This document shows positions 1-8,108 of a stretch of 64,000 bases of DNA, in pieces. The position numbers were made by a program, and so were the translations under genes. The stretch is taken from positions 372,001 through 436,000 of the forward strand of contig DAOUGQ010000018.1 in NCBI GenBank assembly GCA_034429195.1, in the 5' to 3' direction. Source of the stretch: UBA4782 sp034429195. Lineage in GTDB: Bacteria > Chloroflexota > Anaerolineae > Anaerolineales > Anaerolineaceae. Every line of letters starts with the position of its first letter. Within the stretch, counting starts at the first letter, position 1. The notes beneath the pieces were generated by a model. It searched no databases. It was not told the DNA's origin and saw only the letters and a program-made list of their open reading frames with translations.

Positions 1-480
1 CATGAAGCTTGTGGGCTTCGGAGAGGAGACCTTGATTGGAATGAAGGCCGTGCTATAGTCATTGGTAAAGGTAACAGGCAGGCAGTAGTGAGATTTTCGA
101 AAAGAGCTCAAAATGCGCTAAAGGACTATTTATCTGCACGGGCACAGTTGGATGGCAGTAGCGGCCGACCACTACGCGCACTCCCCCTCTTTGCAAGACA
201 CGATCCGGGAGCTGGAAAAAAAGTCAAACCTATTACTACAGCAACGGGGAGAAATATAGTCAATCAACGTGTGGCAGAAATACTGGGACAAGAAGCAGTA
301 GGAAGCATAACCCCCCACTCTTTCAGACACTACTTCGTAACCCGGGTTTTACAAGCTTCTGGCAATCTTAAGCTAGCACAGGAACTGGCACGCCATAAAA
401 ATATTGCAGTAACACAGCGTTACGCCCACTTGTCTGACGACGAACTGGATAAGGGATATATTGAAGCTATTGAAGATTAA
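1..480 (+). CDS. Tyrosine recombinase / phage-type integrase, C-terminal part (5' end outside window)
   Basis: The frame is open from base 1, so the gene starts before the window and only the C-terminal catalytic domain is seen (about 159 residues). The catalytic residues of the family can be placed in order: Arg I in GLRRGD (bases 13-30), the H-x-x-R box in HSFRH, a His in ARHKN and the nucleophilic Tyr in QRYAH. Members cut and rejoin DNA through a 3'-phosphotyrosine, acting as phage or island integrases or as XerC/D-like resolvases. The gene ends ten bases before the convergent PTS permease gene. Nothing visible tells integrase from Xer type, and no att site or tRNA gene was found beside it. 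It may mark the edge of an integrated element lying to the left. Confidence 0.85.
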   Translation, partial: HEACGLRRGDLDWNEGRAIVIGKGNRQAVVRFSKRAQNALKDYLSARAQLDGSSGRPLRALPLFARHDPGAGKKVKPITTATGRNIVNQRVAEILGQEAVGSITPHSFRHYFVTRVLQASGNLKLAQELARHKNIAVTQRYAHLSDDELDKGYIEAIED

Positions 481-489
481 ATCTATCTT

Positions 490-2265
490 CTAACCCAAAA
501 ATCCGACTTGAATTGCTTGCCCGACAGGATTTAGGCCGCAAAAAAGCGGAATTGCACCAGCAATGCCGATAATTATGATAACAAATAGGATCGTAGTTGG
601 TTTGGCGTTCTTTTTTGTTATCAAAAACCAGATAGTTAAAATGAGCAACAAAGGGATTAAGTTTGGCATGATCTGGTCTACTATGTTTTGTATCGCAAAA
701 TTTGTTCCGCCAATACTGAATACAATGGGTGTAGATAATTTAACATAATTCGCTGCAAGCAATCCCATAAGAAAATTACCTGCGACAGGAACACCTTCGA
801 TCACTTGATTGAGCTGCTTGCTTGAAAGAATTTCCAATGCGGCTGGCTGACCTCTCCGGTAGCCTAGATAATATATCCACCATGTGAAGCTCCATAAAAA
901 AGCCGCAAATGTTACCAGGTAAAAAATCGGTCCCAAAATATTCCCTTCAGAAGTATCCATTTTCCCCCCAGTGGCGATACCAATGCTAATGATCAAGAAA
1001 ACCGGCACGATGATACCCTGGATGATGGAATCGCCAATTCCAGCCAGTGGCCCCATTAAGATTGTTTTTACTTTATTTATATCCTCATCCGAAATGTCAG
1101 CTCCCGCAGCTCGATCTTCTTCCATAGCGATGATAGTGCCATGGATGATTCCTCCAAAATCTGGTTCAGTATTGAAGAAAATCAGATGCCTCTTTAGTGC
1201 CAAACTGACTTCTTCCTGCGTTTTATAGAGTTTTCGGATAATGGGAGCCATACTATGGGCAAATCCAAGCCCTTGTAATCTTTCCCAGTTGTATGATGAA
1301 TGAGAGAAAAAAAGCCAGCGCCAATACGATGAAAATACATCATGCTTGGTCAGTAATCCTGGTGTCTTTCTTGTTGTATGTTCAAATATTTGTTCCTGAT
1401 CACCTTTAAGGTGATTCTGATAATAAACATATAAATATGCAATTATTAACCCAATGACTGCAAACAGGAAAAAACTAATATTACCTTTTACCATGCTCGC
1501 AACTATAAAACTCAAAAAGAAAAATGGCCAAACATCTTTTTGAAGCAATATTTTGAGGTTGATGGCAATTCCTAAAGCTGTCAGCATTCCACTCGCAATA
1601 ACCATGCCTTGTATCACCCACTCTGCATTGACTTGAAGCCATTGAACCCCTACCGCTACCAGAGGTACTCCAATATAGGTCAGTACTATTACAGGTACAC
1701 CGTAAAGCAAAAAGAGAAACGGTTGAGAATAAAGGTAATCTGCTCTAGCAACACCCCAGATGTCGCCTTTTTCTGCTAACTTATCAGCTATGACAGGAAT
1801 TCGTGAGCAATAAGTCATCTTAACAGACCAGGTAAAGTTACCTAATAATCCTATAGGAGCTGCCAATGCCAGAGCTGCACCTGGTTCCAGATGTGAACCG
1901 ATAACAAGTGCAGTGCCAAGGTAACCAGCAAGAGATGGATCGCCTGGGAGCGAACCCCCAGCGGAAATAAACCCTAAATAAAAAACATTTATGACCGCTC
2001 CAATTGCAGCACCAAGTGATGGCTGCCCCATGATAAAACCAACTAGGGTTCCTGCAACAAGTGGGCGATAAAAAACGGTAAAGCTCAGGTTTGCCAGCCA
2101 GGGAGATTGAGCCAGATAATAAAACAACCCAATGAAAAATGCAGCAAGAAAACTTACTTTATTTACTTCTATTGGCGTTTCTGTAGCTGCCACCGCGTTT
2201 GTGGTGAAACTGATGATACAGGCAAAAGAAACCAATAATGCAATTAAAATATGTTTACATTTCAT
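490..2265 (-). CDS. PTS mannose/fructose/sorbose-family permease, fused EIIC-EIID (copy 1)
   Basis: The protein is about 591 residues and joins two subunits that are normally separate. The N-terminal half (roughly residues 25-280) is a multi-pass EIIC with the AGGSLPGDP-type loop. The C-terminal half (roughly 310-590) is an EIID with SYNWERLQGLGFAHSM, FNTEPDFGG and the GPLAGIGDS motif. Together they form the membrane channel that takes up and phosphorylates a sugar. The chosen ATG (MKCKHILI) follows a GGAG placed rather far upstream; a TTG 48 bases earlier is also possible. The start is followed by a signal-peptide-like hydrophobic stretch ending near AVAA. It is a close paralogue of the permease at 4410-6194 but lies beyond a strong terminator, so it may be a separate transcription unit. 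Confidence 0.85.
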   Translation of the reverse strand: MKCKHILIALLVSFACIISFTTNAVAATETPIEVNKVSFLAAFFIGLFYYLAQSPWLANLSFTVFYRPLVAGTLVGFIMGQPSLGAAIGAVINVFYLGFISAGGSLPGDPSLAGYLGTALVIGSHLEPGAALALAAPIGLLGNFTWSVKMTYCSRIPVIADKLAEKGDIWGVARADYLYSQPFLFLLYGVPVIVLTYIGVPLVAVGVQWLQVNAEWVIQGMVIASGMLTALGIAINLKILLQKDVWPFFFLSFIVASMVKGNISFFLFAVIGLIIAYLYVYYQNHLKGDQEQIFEHTTRKTPGLLTKHDVFSSYWRWLFFSHSSYNWERLQGLGFAHSMAPIIRKLYKTQEEVSLALKRHLIFFNTEPDFGGIIHGTIIAMEEDRAAGADISDEDINKVKTILMGPLAGIGDSIIQGIIVPVFLIISIGIATGGKMDTSEGNILGPIFYLVTFAAFLWSFTWWIYYLGYRRGQPAALEILSSKQLNQVIEGVPVAGNFLMGLLAANYVKLSTPIVFSIGGTNFAIQNIVDQIMPNLIPLLLILTIWFLITKKNAKPTTILFVIIIIGIAGAIPLFCGLNPVGQAIQVGFLG

Positions 2266-2365
2266 TGATATTGTTATTCTCCATTGATGACAGGCAAAAG
2301 GTATTCTTCTCAATTGTAGCAGATTAAAAATTGGTGAGTAAATTTATCAAATGAGTTTTATAATA

Positions 2366-2396
2366 AAGAGGCTGCAGTCATGACCTGCAGCCTCTT
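2366..2396 (-). terminator. Intrinsic terminator after the dehydrogenase gene
   Basis: A 12-bp perfect inverted repeat, AAGAGGCTGCAG and its complement, surrounds a 7-base loop. On the minus strand it is followed by a T-rich run (TTTATTATAA). It lies directly downstream of the minus-strand dehydrogenase gene and probably ends the PTS operon before permease copy 1. Confidence 0.75.
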
Positions 2397-2415
2397 AGAA
2401 AATTGATGATCCAGA

Positions 2416-3456
2416 TTACATATTTACCAGAACGCGGTAGGTATCTGGGCGTAATGCGGCTTTGATTGCGTCTTCAAGTTGTTCAAAGGGATAAACCTTT
2501 GATACAAATGGTTTCAAATCGACCAATCCGGTTGAGATCAATCGGCAGGCTTCTAATACATCCTGTCTACTCTGGCTTACAGTACCGGTCAGAGTAACCT
2601 CTTTACCATGGAATATATTAGGATCGACAGAAATCTTTGTTCCACGTGGGTGAATACTGGCATATACCATTACACGTCCACCTTTTGCAGCAGCGTCTAT
2701 TGCTGATTCAACTGCACCTGCAATGCTGACTGCACAGAAAATGGCATCAGCACCACGACCATCAGTAACCATCTTTACAGAATCAGCGAATGGTGCTTTT
2801 GTTGGATCGATCACTGCATCTGCACCCATTTTAAGCGCAAATGCAGCACGTTCAGGGTTTGGTTCGCTGACAATAACACGGGCGCCACGAAGTTTGTTCA
2901 CTTTTAGATGTAGCAAACCCATGATGCCTGCACCTACGACTACAACGTTTTCTGCGAAACGGACCTGTGCTTTGTTCACGCTTCGTACCACGCAGGCTAA
3001 AGGTTCTGTCAAAGCCATTTCGTCATAAGAAACTTCTTGACTACCTTTGTAGATCATGTAATCCTGAACCAGCACATATTCTGATAATCCAGATGGACCG
3101 GGCACATCGGTATTCCATTGGGGTTTAAATGAATTGTCGCAATTGCTATCCAGTCCTTTTCGGCAGGATTCGCAATATCCACAGCGAGTCAGGGTTGCTG
3201 CAACGACAGGATCGCCAATTTTTGCATCGGTGTGAACATATTTTCCAACCGATACCAATTCACCGGAAACTTCATGCCCACCAGAAAGAGGATAGAACTT
3301 CTCCTCACCGGTATACATTCGCTGTTCCCAGGTACAAATCGCACAAGATTTCACCTTAATCAATGCCTCTTTTGGACCTGGTTCAGGAATTGGAACTTCA
3401 TCTATTCGAATTTGGCCGGGACCGGTAAACACTGATCGCTTATAAGTTCCACTCAT
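2416..3456 (-). CDS. Zinc-dependent medium-chain alcohol/polyol dehydrogenase
   Basis: The 346-residue protein is a GroES-like/Rossmann medium-chain dehydrogenase of the sorbitol/threonine dehydrogenase group. It shows the GGHEVSGELVSVG segment, the four-cysteine structural zinc lobe (CGYCESCRKGLDSNC, near residues 92-106), the nucleotide-binding VVVGAGIMG, and length typical of the family. Catalytic zinc ligands are probably Cys38 and the His/Glu of GGHE. It lies in the PTS operon after the aldolase gene. The likely job is NAD(P)-dependent oxidation or reduction of a polyol or sugar phosphate brought in by the permease, as galactitol- or sorbose-phosphate dehydrogenases do. The exact substrate cannot be read from the sequence. 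Confidence 0.8.
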   Translation of the reverse strand: MSGTYKRSVFTGPGQIRIDEVPIPEPGPKEALIKVKSCAICTWEQRMYTGEEKFYPLSGGHEVSGELVSVGKYVHTDAKIGDPVVAATLTRCGYCESCRKGLDSNCDNSFKPQWNTDVPGPSGLSEYVLVQDYMIYKGSQEVSYDEMALTEPLACVVRSVNKAQVRFAENVVVVGAGIMGLLHLKVNKLRGARVIVSEPNPERAAFALKMGADAVIDPTKAPFADSVKMVTDGRGADAIFCAVSIAGAVESAIDAAAKGGRVMVYASIHPRGTKISVDPNIFHGKEVTLTGTVSQSRQDVLEACRLISTGLVDLKPFVSKVYPFEQLEDAIKAALRPDTYRVLVNM

Positions 3457-3483
3457 TATTTACTCTCTTTTTCTATTCCGATA

Positions 3484-4278
3484 TTATTTCAAGAATTTCA
3501 TTGCTTCGTCGACTGTGGCACCGTGATGGACAATAGCAACAATTGCAGCAGTGATTTTTTCAGGATGTTCGTCCTGATAAATATTACGTCCAACTGCAAC
3601 GCCATTAGCGCCTACCTGGATCGAATTGTAGATGTTCTCGAGAAGGTCACGAGGATTGCTGCCCTTGCTTCCGCCCAGAACAACCACTGGAACATATAAC
3701 TGGTTAACGATTTTCTTGAAGGATTCTGGATCTCCGCTATATTGTGTCTTCAAGAAATCAGCACCCATTTCTGCACAGATGCGGTTTGCATGACCAATAT
3801 TCTCAGGTGTCCACCATTCTTTTGGATTTTCAAAGCCAGCAGGCAATGCTTCAACCATTACAGGGATATTCCACTCGGTGCACTGTGAAATGAGGTCTGC
3901 AAGATAAGCTAATTGGTCAGCCTCAAATTTTGAACCAGGCAACCCCATAGCACCAACTGCATCTGCGCCGATGCGTAAAGCATCGTAGACATCCACAGTC
4001 AATGTACCGCATGCTGCTTCTTTGGCAAGCTTGCTGGTGCCGCCATCAGCACGCAAGACAATGCCCATATTACCAATTTCTTTTCCAAAGTTTTTGCAAA
4101 TACCGAATGTTGTCAGGATAGCATCTGCACCACCATCTGATACACGTTTGACAACCTCACCTGGTTTTTCGAGACCTTCCATCATACCAAATGCACCAGC
4201 ATGGTCCATTGCAAAGATGACGGTTTTACCATCTGCTTTGAAAATCTTATTCCATCGATGGGCTTTTAAATCTGCCAT
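3484..4278 (-). CDS. Class I (DhnA/LsrF-type) sugar-phosphate aldolase
   Basis: The 264-residue protein has the TIM-barrel pattern of the DeoC/FbaB/LsrF family. It shows an N-terminal FAMDHAG segment, the Schiff-base lysine in GADFLKTQY (Lys177), and a C-terminal phosphate-binding stretch VVLGGSKG followed by GANGVAVGRNIYQ. Family members cleave or condense ketose phosphates (fructose 1,6-bisphosphate, AI-2 derivatives, heptulosonate precursors). Placed between the PTS permease and a polyol dehydrogenase, it most likely cleaves the phosphorylated sugar delivered by the permease. A good AAGGAG ribosome site precedes the ATG. Which ketose phosphate is cleaved is unknown. A thiolase-like role as in LsrF cannot be excluded. 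Confidence 0.75.
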   Translation of the reverse strand: MADLKAHRWNKIFKADGKTVIFAMDHAGAFGMMEGLEKPGEVVKRVSDGGADAILTTFGICKNFGKEIGNMGIVLRADGGTSKLAKEAACGTLTVDVYDALRIGADAVGAMGLPGSKFEADQLAYLADLISQCTEWNIPVMVEALPAGFENPKEWWTPENIGHANRICAEMGADFLKTQYSGDPESFKKIVNQLYVPVVVLGGSKGSNPRDLLENIYNSIQVGANGVAVGRNIYQDEHPEKITAAIVAIVHHGATVDEAMKFLK

Positions 4279-4329
4279 TTTGTACTCCTTTCAAATACTC
4301 ATGTAACTTTAATTTTCGCCATCAGGCGT

Positions 4330-4370
4330 AAATAAAGGCCCAACCTTGATGGCCAGCTGGGCCTTTATTT
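4330..4370 (-). terminator. Hairpin terminator or attenuator after EIIC-EIID copy 2
   Basis: AAATAAAGGCCCA and its perfect complement (13 bp) flank a 15-base loop, followed on the minus strand by TTTATTTACG. It sits between the permease stop and the aldolase start. It may reduce read-through from the transport genes into the enzyme genes, or protect the 3' end of the upstream message. Confidence 0.7.
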
Positions 4371-4409
4371 ATTAACACTATGTTCGAAACGTACTAATTG
4401 TTATTTCAA

Positions 4410-6194
4410 CTACCCTAACAAACCAACTCGAATTGCTTGCCCAGCGGCGTCGAGACCCCAGAAGATCGGAACTGCACCGAGGATGCCAACAACGATGATC
4501 ACAACCATGACCAAAGTTGGGGAAACATGTTTCTTTGCAAGCAACCACCAGACCAAAATGACCAGTAACAGTGGGAGCAGGTTGGGCATGATTTGATCCA
4601 GAATACCCTGAATTGCAAAGTTGGTTCCACCAATACCGAAAACTATGGGTGTAGACATCTTGATAAAGCTGACAGCTAATGCGCCCATGATGAAGTTACC
4701 AAGAACACTGGCGCCAACGATCAGTTTATTCATTTGGTTGCTGGCTAAGATATTGGTTACAGCAGCCTGACCCTGTTTGTAGCCCTGGTAATAAATCCAC
4801 CAGCCAAAGCCCCATGCCCATGCTGCGACAACGAGGATGAAGAAAATTGGGCCAAGAGCGTTACCACGGGTAGCAGTACCCAGTTGACCACCAGTTGCGA
4901 TGCTCATACCAATGGCCAGACCAAGTGGGATAACAATACCCTGTTGAATGGTGTCACCGATACCAGCGAATGGACCCATCAGACCAACTTTTACGCCGTT
5001 GATTGCCTCGTCAGAAATATCAGCACCAGCAGCGCGTTCCTCTTCCATGGCGATCACAATACCATGGATAACACCACCAAAATCTGGTTGGGTGTTGAAG
5101 AATACGAGATGTCGGTTCAATGCAGCAGAGATATCTTCTTTTGTCTTGTAGAGTTTTGCAATGATTGGGGTCATACTGTGGGCAAAACCAAGACCTTGCA
5201 TACGTTCCCAGTTGTAGCATGCATGTGAGAAGAATAACCAGCGCCACCAGGATGCAAATACATCCTTTTTCGTTAACAATCCTGGAGATTTTCGTTCGAC
5301 TGTTTCAACAGCAACAGCTTCTTCTTTCTTTGCGCCAGAGGTGAACAAGACATGCACGAAGGCAAGGCCACCACCAATGATCGCCATCATGAGCAAGTTG
5401 ACAGAACCACTCATCATGGAGGTTACAACGAAACCAACGAAGAAATATGGCCACACATCGCCCTGAAGTAGGAACTTAAGGTTGAGTGCAATACCAAGTG
5501 CAGCCAACATACCACTTGCTACGAACAGACCATTCATTACCCATATTGCATGTTGGGCAATCCATCCAAGACCTGCAGCGACTGCGGGTGTACCTAAATA
5601 TGCTGCCAGCATTACAGGAACACCGTACAGGATGAAGAGGAATGGTTGAGAGTAAACATAGTTAGATCGTGCGACAGCCCAGATATCACCCTTTTCGGCA
5701 AACTTGTCAGCCCAGTGGGGAATGATTGAGCATGCAGACATACGCACTGACCACGTAATGCCACCCAAAAGACCAAGTGGGGCAGCCAGAGCAAGAGTAG
5801 CTTGAACATCAAGTCCAGCACCTAATGCCAGAGCTGTGCCAAGGTAGCCAGCCAAAGCTGGGTCACCGGGAAGCGAACCACCAGCAGAAATCCATCCCAG
5901 GTACAAGACATTGATATTGGCACCAATGGCGATACCTTCTGCTGGGCGACCCATAACGAGACCAACGAGCAAACCAGCAACTAATGGGCGGTAGAACGCT
6001 GCAAAACCAACATTCGCCAGCCAGGGTGAATTCGCCAGATAGTATAAACAGCCAATAATGATAGCCATCAAAAGGCTTACTTTTGGTGGTTCATCTTGTA
6101 CTGAAGGTGCAGCTTTTACTGCAACAAAGCTGACTGCGAGGAGGATAACGCTAATGATCATAGCGATCCCAAGTTGTTTCTTGTTATTCTTCAT
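4410..6194 (-). CDS. PTS mannose/fructose/sorbose-family permease, fused EIIC-EIID (copy 2)
   Basis: The protein is about 594 residues with the same fused plan as copy 1: EIIC (roughly residues 35-285, with GRPAEGIAIGANINVLYLG and AGGSLPGDP) followed by EIID (roughly 310-594, with CYNWERMQGLGFAHSM, FNTQPDFGGVIHG and GPFAGIGDTIQQG). The start at MKNNKK is favoured because AAGGAGAG lies just upstream. Residues 5-28 form a signal-like hydrophobic helix ending VKAAPS, so the mature N terminus may face outward. It is directly preceded by EIIB, EIIA and the regulator, and is the main permease of this operon. The sugar is not known. The regulator's operator resembles those controlling amino-sugar uptake, which is suggestive only. 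Confidence 0.88.
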   Translation of the reverse strand: MKNNKKQLGIAMIISVILLAVSFVAVKAAPSVQDEPPKVSLLMAIIIGCLYYLANSPWLANVGFAAFYRPLVAGLLVGLVMGRPAEGIAIGANINVLYLGWISAGGSLPGDPALAGYLGTALALGAGLDVQATLALAAPLGLLGGITWSVRMSACSIIPHWADKFAEKGDIWAVARSNYVYSQPFLFILYGVPVMLAAYLGTPAVAAGLGWIAQHAIWVMNGLFVASGMLAALGIALNLKFLLQGDVWPYFFVGFVVTSMMSGSVNLLMMAIIGGGLAFVHVLFTSGAKKEEAVAVETVERKSPGLLTKKDVFASWWRWLFFSHACYNWERMQGLGFAHSMTPIIAKLYKTKEDISAALNRHLVFFNTQPDFGGVIHGIVIAMEEERAAGADISDEAINGVKVGLMGPFAGIGDTIQQGIVIPLGLAIGMSIATGGQLGTATRGNALGPIFFILVVAAWAWGFGWWIYYQGYKQGQAAVTNILASNQMNKLIVGASVLGNFIMGALAVSFIKMSTPIVFGIGGTNFAIQGILDQIMPNLLPLLLVILVWWLLAKKHVSPTLVMVVIIVVGILGAVPIFWGLDAAGQAIRVGLLG

Positions 6195-6294
6195 TTTTTG
6201 CTCTCTCCTTATAGTTTTTTTCAAGCAGACATTGGTTGAGAAAAATATTTAAGTGATCTTTTCTGCTACAACCTCCTTCTTTACTAAACGGTTA

Positions 6295-6777
6295 CTAAAT
6301 CAAATCTTTAAATGATTTTGATTTTTCACCTGGTACAGTTAATAGGGTTATGTTTACACCCTTAGCTGTCAGATCTTTCAAGTGACCTTTTTCTTCTTCG
6401 GACATTGCAATGTTCTTAAAGACATTCTTACGACCCGGACCCATTCCAATACCGCCAATATTCAATTCAGTGTATTGAACACCTGCCTCGTATAATCTCT
6501 TGGCAGTTAGCGGGGTCTTCATCAGGAGCATTACATTTTCCTTATTGGGGATTGCGTTCAATGGTTCTACACATGCCGCAACCTCCATGGCTTCCACTGT
6601 GATGCCAGATGGTGCTGCTAAACGCAATACTTGTTGCATAAATGCGTCTTTGGCAACAGCATCATCAATAACGATAATTCGTTTAAAAGTCTGATGCCGA
6701 CACCATACAGCAATCACCTGTCCATGGATCAGCCTATCATCGATTCTTACCAAGCCCCAGTTGCTAATAGTAATCAC
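6295..6777 (-). CDS. PTS mannose-family EIIB component
   Basis: The 160-residue protein carries the EIIB signature VRIDDRLIHGQV with the phospho-accepting His (His18 from the GTG start), then the family's GGIGMGPGRKNVFKNI loop. EIIB takes phosphate from EIIA and passes it to the incoming sugar. The start is uncertain. The GTG at 6777 overlaps a perfect AAAGGAGG, leaving no spacing, whereas an in-frame ATT at 6768 lies 8 bases downstream of it. No ATG is available. It is co-transcribed between EIIA and the EIIC-EIID fusion. Confidence 0.88.
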   Translation of the reverse strand: MITISNWGLVRIDDRLIHGQVIAVWCRHQTFKRIIVIDDAVAKDAFMQQVLRLAAPSGITVEAMEVAACVEPLNAIPNKENVMLLMKTPLTAKRLYEAGVQYTELNIGGIGMGPGRKNVFKNIAMSEEEKGHLKDLTAKGVNITLLTVPGEKSKSFKDLI

Positions 6778-6784
6778 CTCCTTT
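6777..6784 (-). promoter_or_regulatory. Strong ribosome binding site of the EIIB gene
   Basis: AAAGGAGG on the minus strand is the only good Shine-Dalgarno sequence here. It touches the GTG codon at 6777-6775, so that codon has no usable spacing. The in-frame ATT at 6768-6766 is 8 bases away, which is the normal distance. Confidence 0.6.
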
Positions 6785-6822
6785 ACAAATATCTACAGCA
6801 TGAACTCTGCTGTAATTTCAAA

Positions 6823-7224
6823 TTATTTTGATGGTTTAAATATTGGTTTGAGATTCTTGATTGATTCTTGCCCAGACTGAGCAATTGATTCAGCTAATTC
6901 TGAGAGAGAACTACCTTCACGGGACATCAATAATTCAATGAACATGGGTAGGTTTACACCCGTAACACATTCAACATTATCGCGCAGAACCTGTTTTACT
7001 GATACGTTATATGGTGTGCCACTAAAAATATCCATTAAGATCATCGTGTCTTCATTGCCGATTTTTTCAAGAACGACATTTAATTTTTGTTCAAATATTT
7101 CGGGTGTTTCACCAGGGTAAAGGCTTACTGAATATACGCAATCTGCTTCGCCGGCAATCATTTCAGCTGATTTAATAAACTGCGCCCCTAAATCTCCATG
7201 TGAAACGAGCACTACATTGATCAT
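6823..7224 (-). CDS. PTS mannose-family EIIA component
   Basis: The 133-residue cytoplasmic protein has the EIIA(Man) fold. The phospho-accepting histidine is His9 in VLVSHG, and the DIFSGTPYN loop and the TGVNLPM segment are conserved in the family. It receives phosphate from HPr (gene at 10225-10497) and hands it to EIIB. A GAGGT ribosome site precedes the ATG. It lies between the HutC-type regulator and EIIB with short gaps, so the four genes are one operon. Confidence 0.9.
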   Translation of the reverse strand: MINVVLVSHGDLGAQFIKSAEMIAGEADCVYSVSLYPGETPEIFEQKLNVVLEKIGNEDTMILMDIFSGTPYNVSVKQVLRDNVECVTGVNLPMFIELLMSREGSSLSELAESIAQSGQESIKNLKPIFKPSK

Positions 7225-7238
7225 TTCTACCTCAGTAA

Positions 7239-7982
7239 TTATTTATTTTCTGTATCAAGATTTACTACCATTCGATAATTCTCCCCGCAGTACGTTGCAT
7301 GGGAAAATTCAACAACTTCATTCTTTTCGTTATAAGTAGTTCTTTCGCTATGTAAAACTGCAGAAGGATATGTAAGGTTTAGCATATTCAATTCTTCTTG
7401 ATTTGCTAATCCTGCATAAATTTGTTCAACTGCCCTTACCAATCTGATCCCATATTCGTCAGTTAAAATACGAAAGAGAGAGTCTTTTGCAAGATTATGA
7501 TCCAATATATGGGGGCAATAACGGTGATTAAGATGCACAATGTGTAATGCCAATGGAATATTATTGTTATATCGAATACGGACAATTTTTACAACTTCAT
7601 CACCAGATTCTAACACCATTGATTTGAGTAAATCCTGCGAAGGAGATTGAATAATTCCAGCACTGACCAGGCTACTGGATGGAAAACCACCTTCTCGTTT
7701 GATATCTGATGAAAAACCATTCAGCGATACATGAATTGCAAGATTTCTCTGAGGTTCAGCAACAAAAACACCCCGACCTGCAGCTTTTCGTATCAAACCT
7801 TCACGTTCCAAGCGATGCAAGGCTTCGCGAACTGTAGTACGGCTGATACCATATTGCTCACACATTTCGCGCTCAGATGGCAAGCTTGATCCTGGCATAT
7901 AAATACCCGCAGCAATTTGTTTTTTGATCAAAGCTGCGAGCTGATTGTGTAAGGATATCGGTGCAGTCCTGTCAATAATCAT
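7239..7982 (-). CDS. GntR-family transcriptional regulator, HutC/UTRA type
   Basis: The 247-residue protein has an N-terminal winged helix (residues 5-75; helix-turn-helix YGISRTTVREALHRLEREG, wing AAGRGVFV) and a C-terminal UTRA ligand-binding domain of the chorismate-lyase fold. It is the first gene of the PTS operon and sits behind a promoter with a perfect palindrome just downstream. That arrangement suggests an autoregulated repressor released by a sugar phosphate. The palindrome has the ACTGGT-N4-ACCAGT form known for NagR/DasR/YvoA operators. This hints at an amino-sugar-type effector but does not prove it. No clear ribosome site is visible before the ATG. Confidence 0.88.
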   Translation of the reverse strand: MIIDRTAPISLHNQLAALIKKQIAAGIYMPGSSLPSEREMCEQYGISRTTVREALHRLEREGLIRKAAGRGVFVAEPQRNLAIHVSLNGFSSDIKREGGFPSSSLVSAGIIQSPSQDLLKSMVLESGDEVVKIVRIRYNNNIPLALHIVHLNHRYCPHILDHNLAKDSLFRILTDEYGIRLVRAVEQIYAGLANQEELNMLNLTYPSAVLHSERTTYNEKNEVVEFSHATYCGENYRMVVNLDTENK

Positions 7983-8010
7983 TTTATTCGCTACAGATAA
8001 AACCAGTATT

Positions 8011-8028
8011 AACTGGTAATTACCAGTT
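8011..8028. promoter_or_regulatory. Operator palindrome for the HutC-type regulator
   Basis: AACTGGTAATTACCAGTT is a perfect 18-bp palindrome. It matches the ACTGGT-N4-ACCAGT layout of DasR/NagR-type operators and lies about 15 bases downstream of the -10 box of the promoter at 8042-8070. A bound repressor there would block transcription. A degenerate half-site copy (ACCAGTATTAACTGGT) overlaps on its left side. Confidence 0.75.
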
Positions 8029-8041
8029 ATACATTTTTATC

Positions 8042-8070
8042 ATTTTAATGTTTTGAATGACCTTTGTCAA
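8042..8070 (-). promoter_or_regulatory. Sigma-70-type promoter of the PTS operon
   Basis: On the minus strand a consensus TTGACA (8070-8065) is followed after exactly 17 bases by TAAAAT (8047-8042). Transcription would start near 8035, just before the operator palindrome and about 50 bases before the regulator's ATG. Confidence 0.75.
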
Positions 8071-8108
8071 TAGAGTGCACAAAATGTTAAGATTTCTAAC
8101 AGCGCAAT

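Noticed and set aside
4884..5228. Plus-strand ORF of 114 codons inside the EIIC-EIID gene
   Set aside because: It is a shadow of the well-supported permease gene; the same mirrored frame is seen as an artefact in its paralogue.
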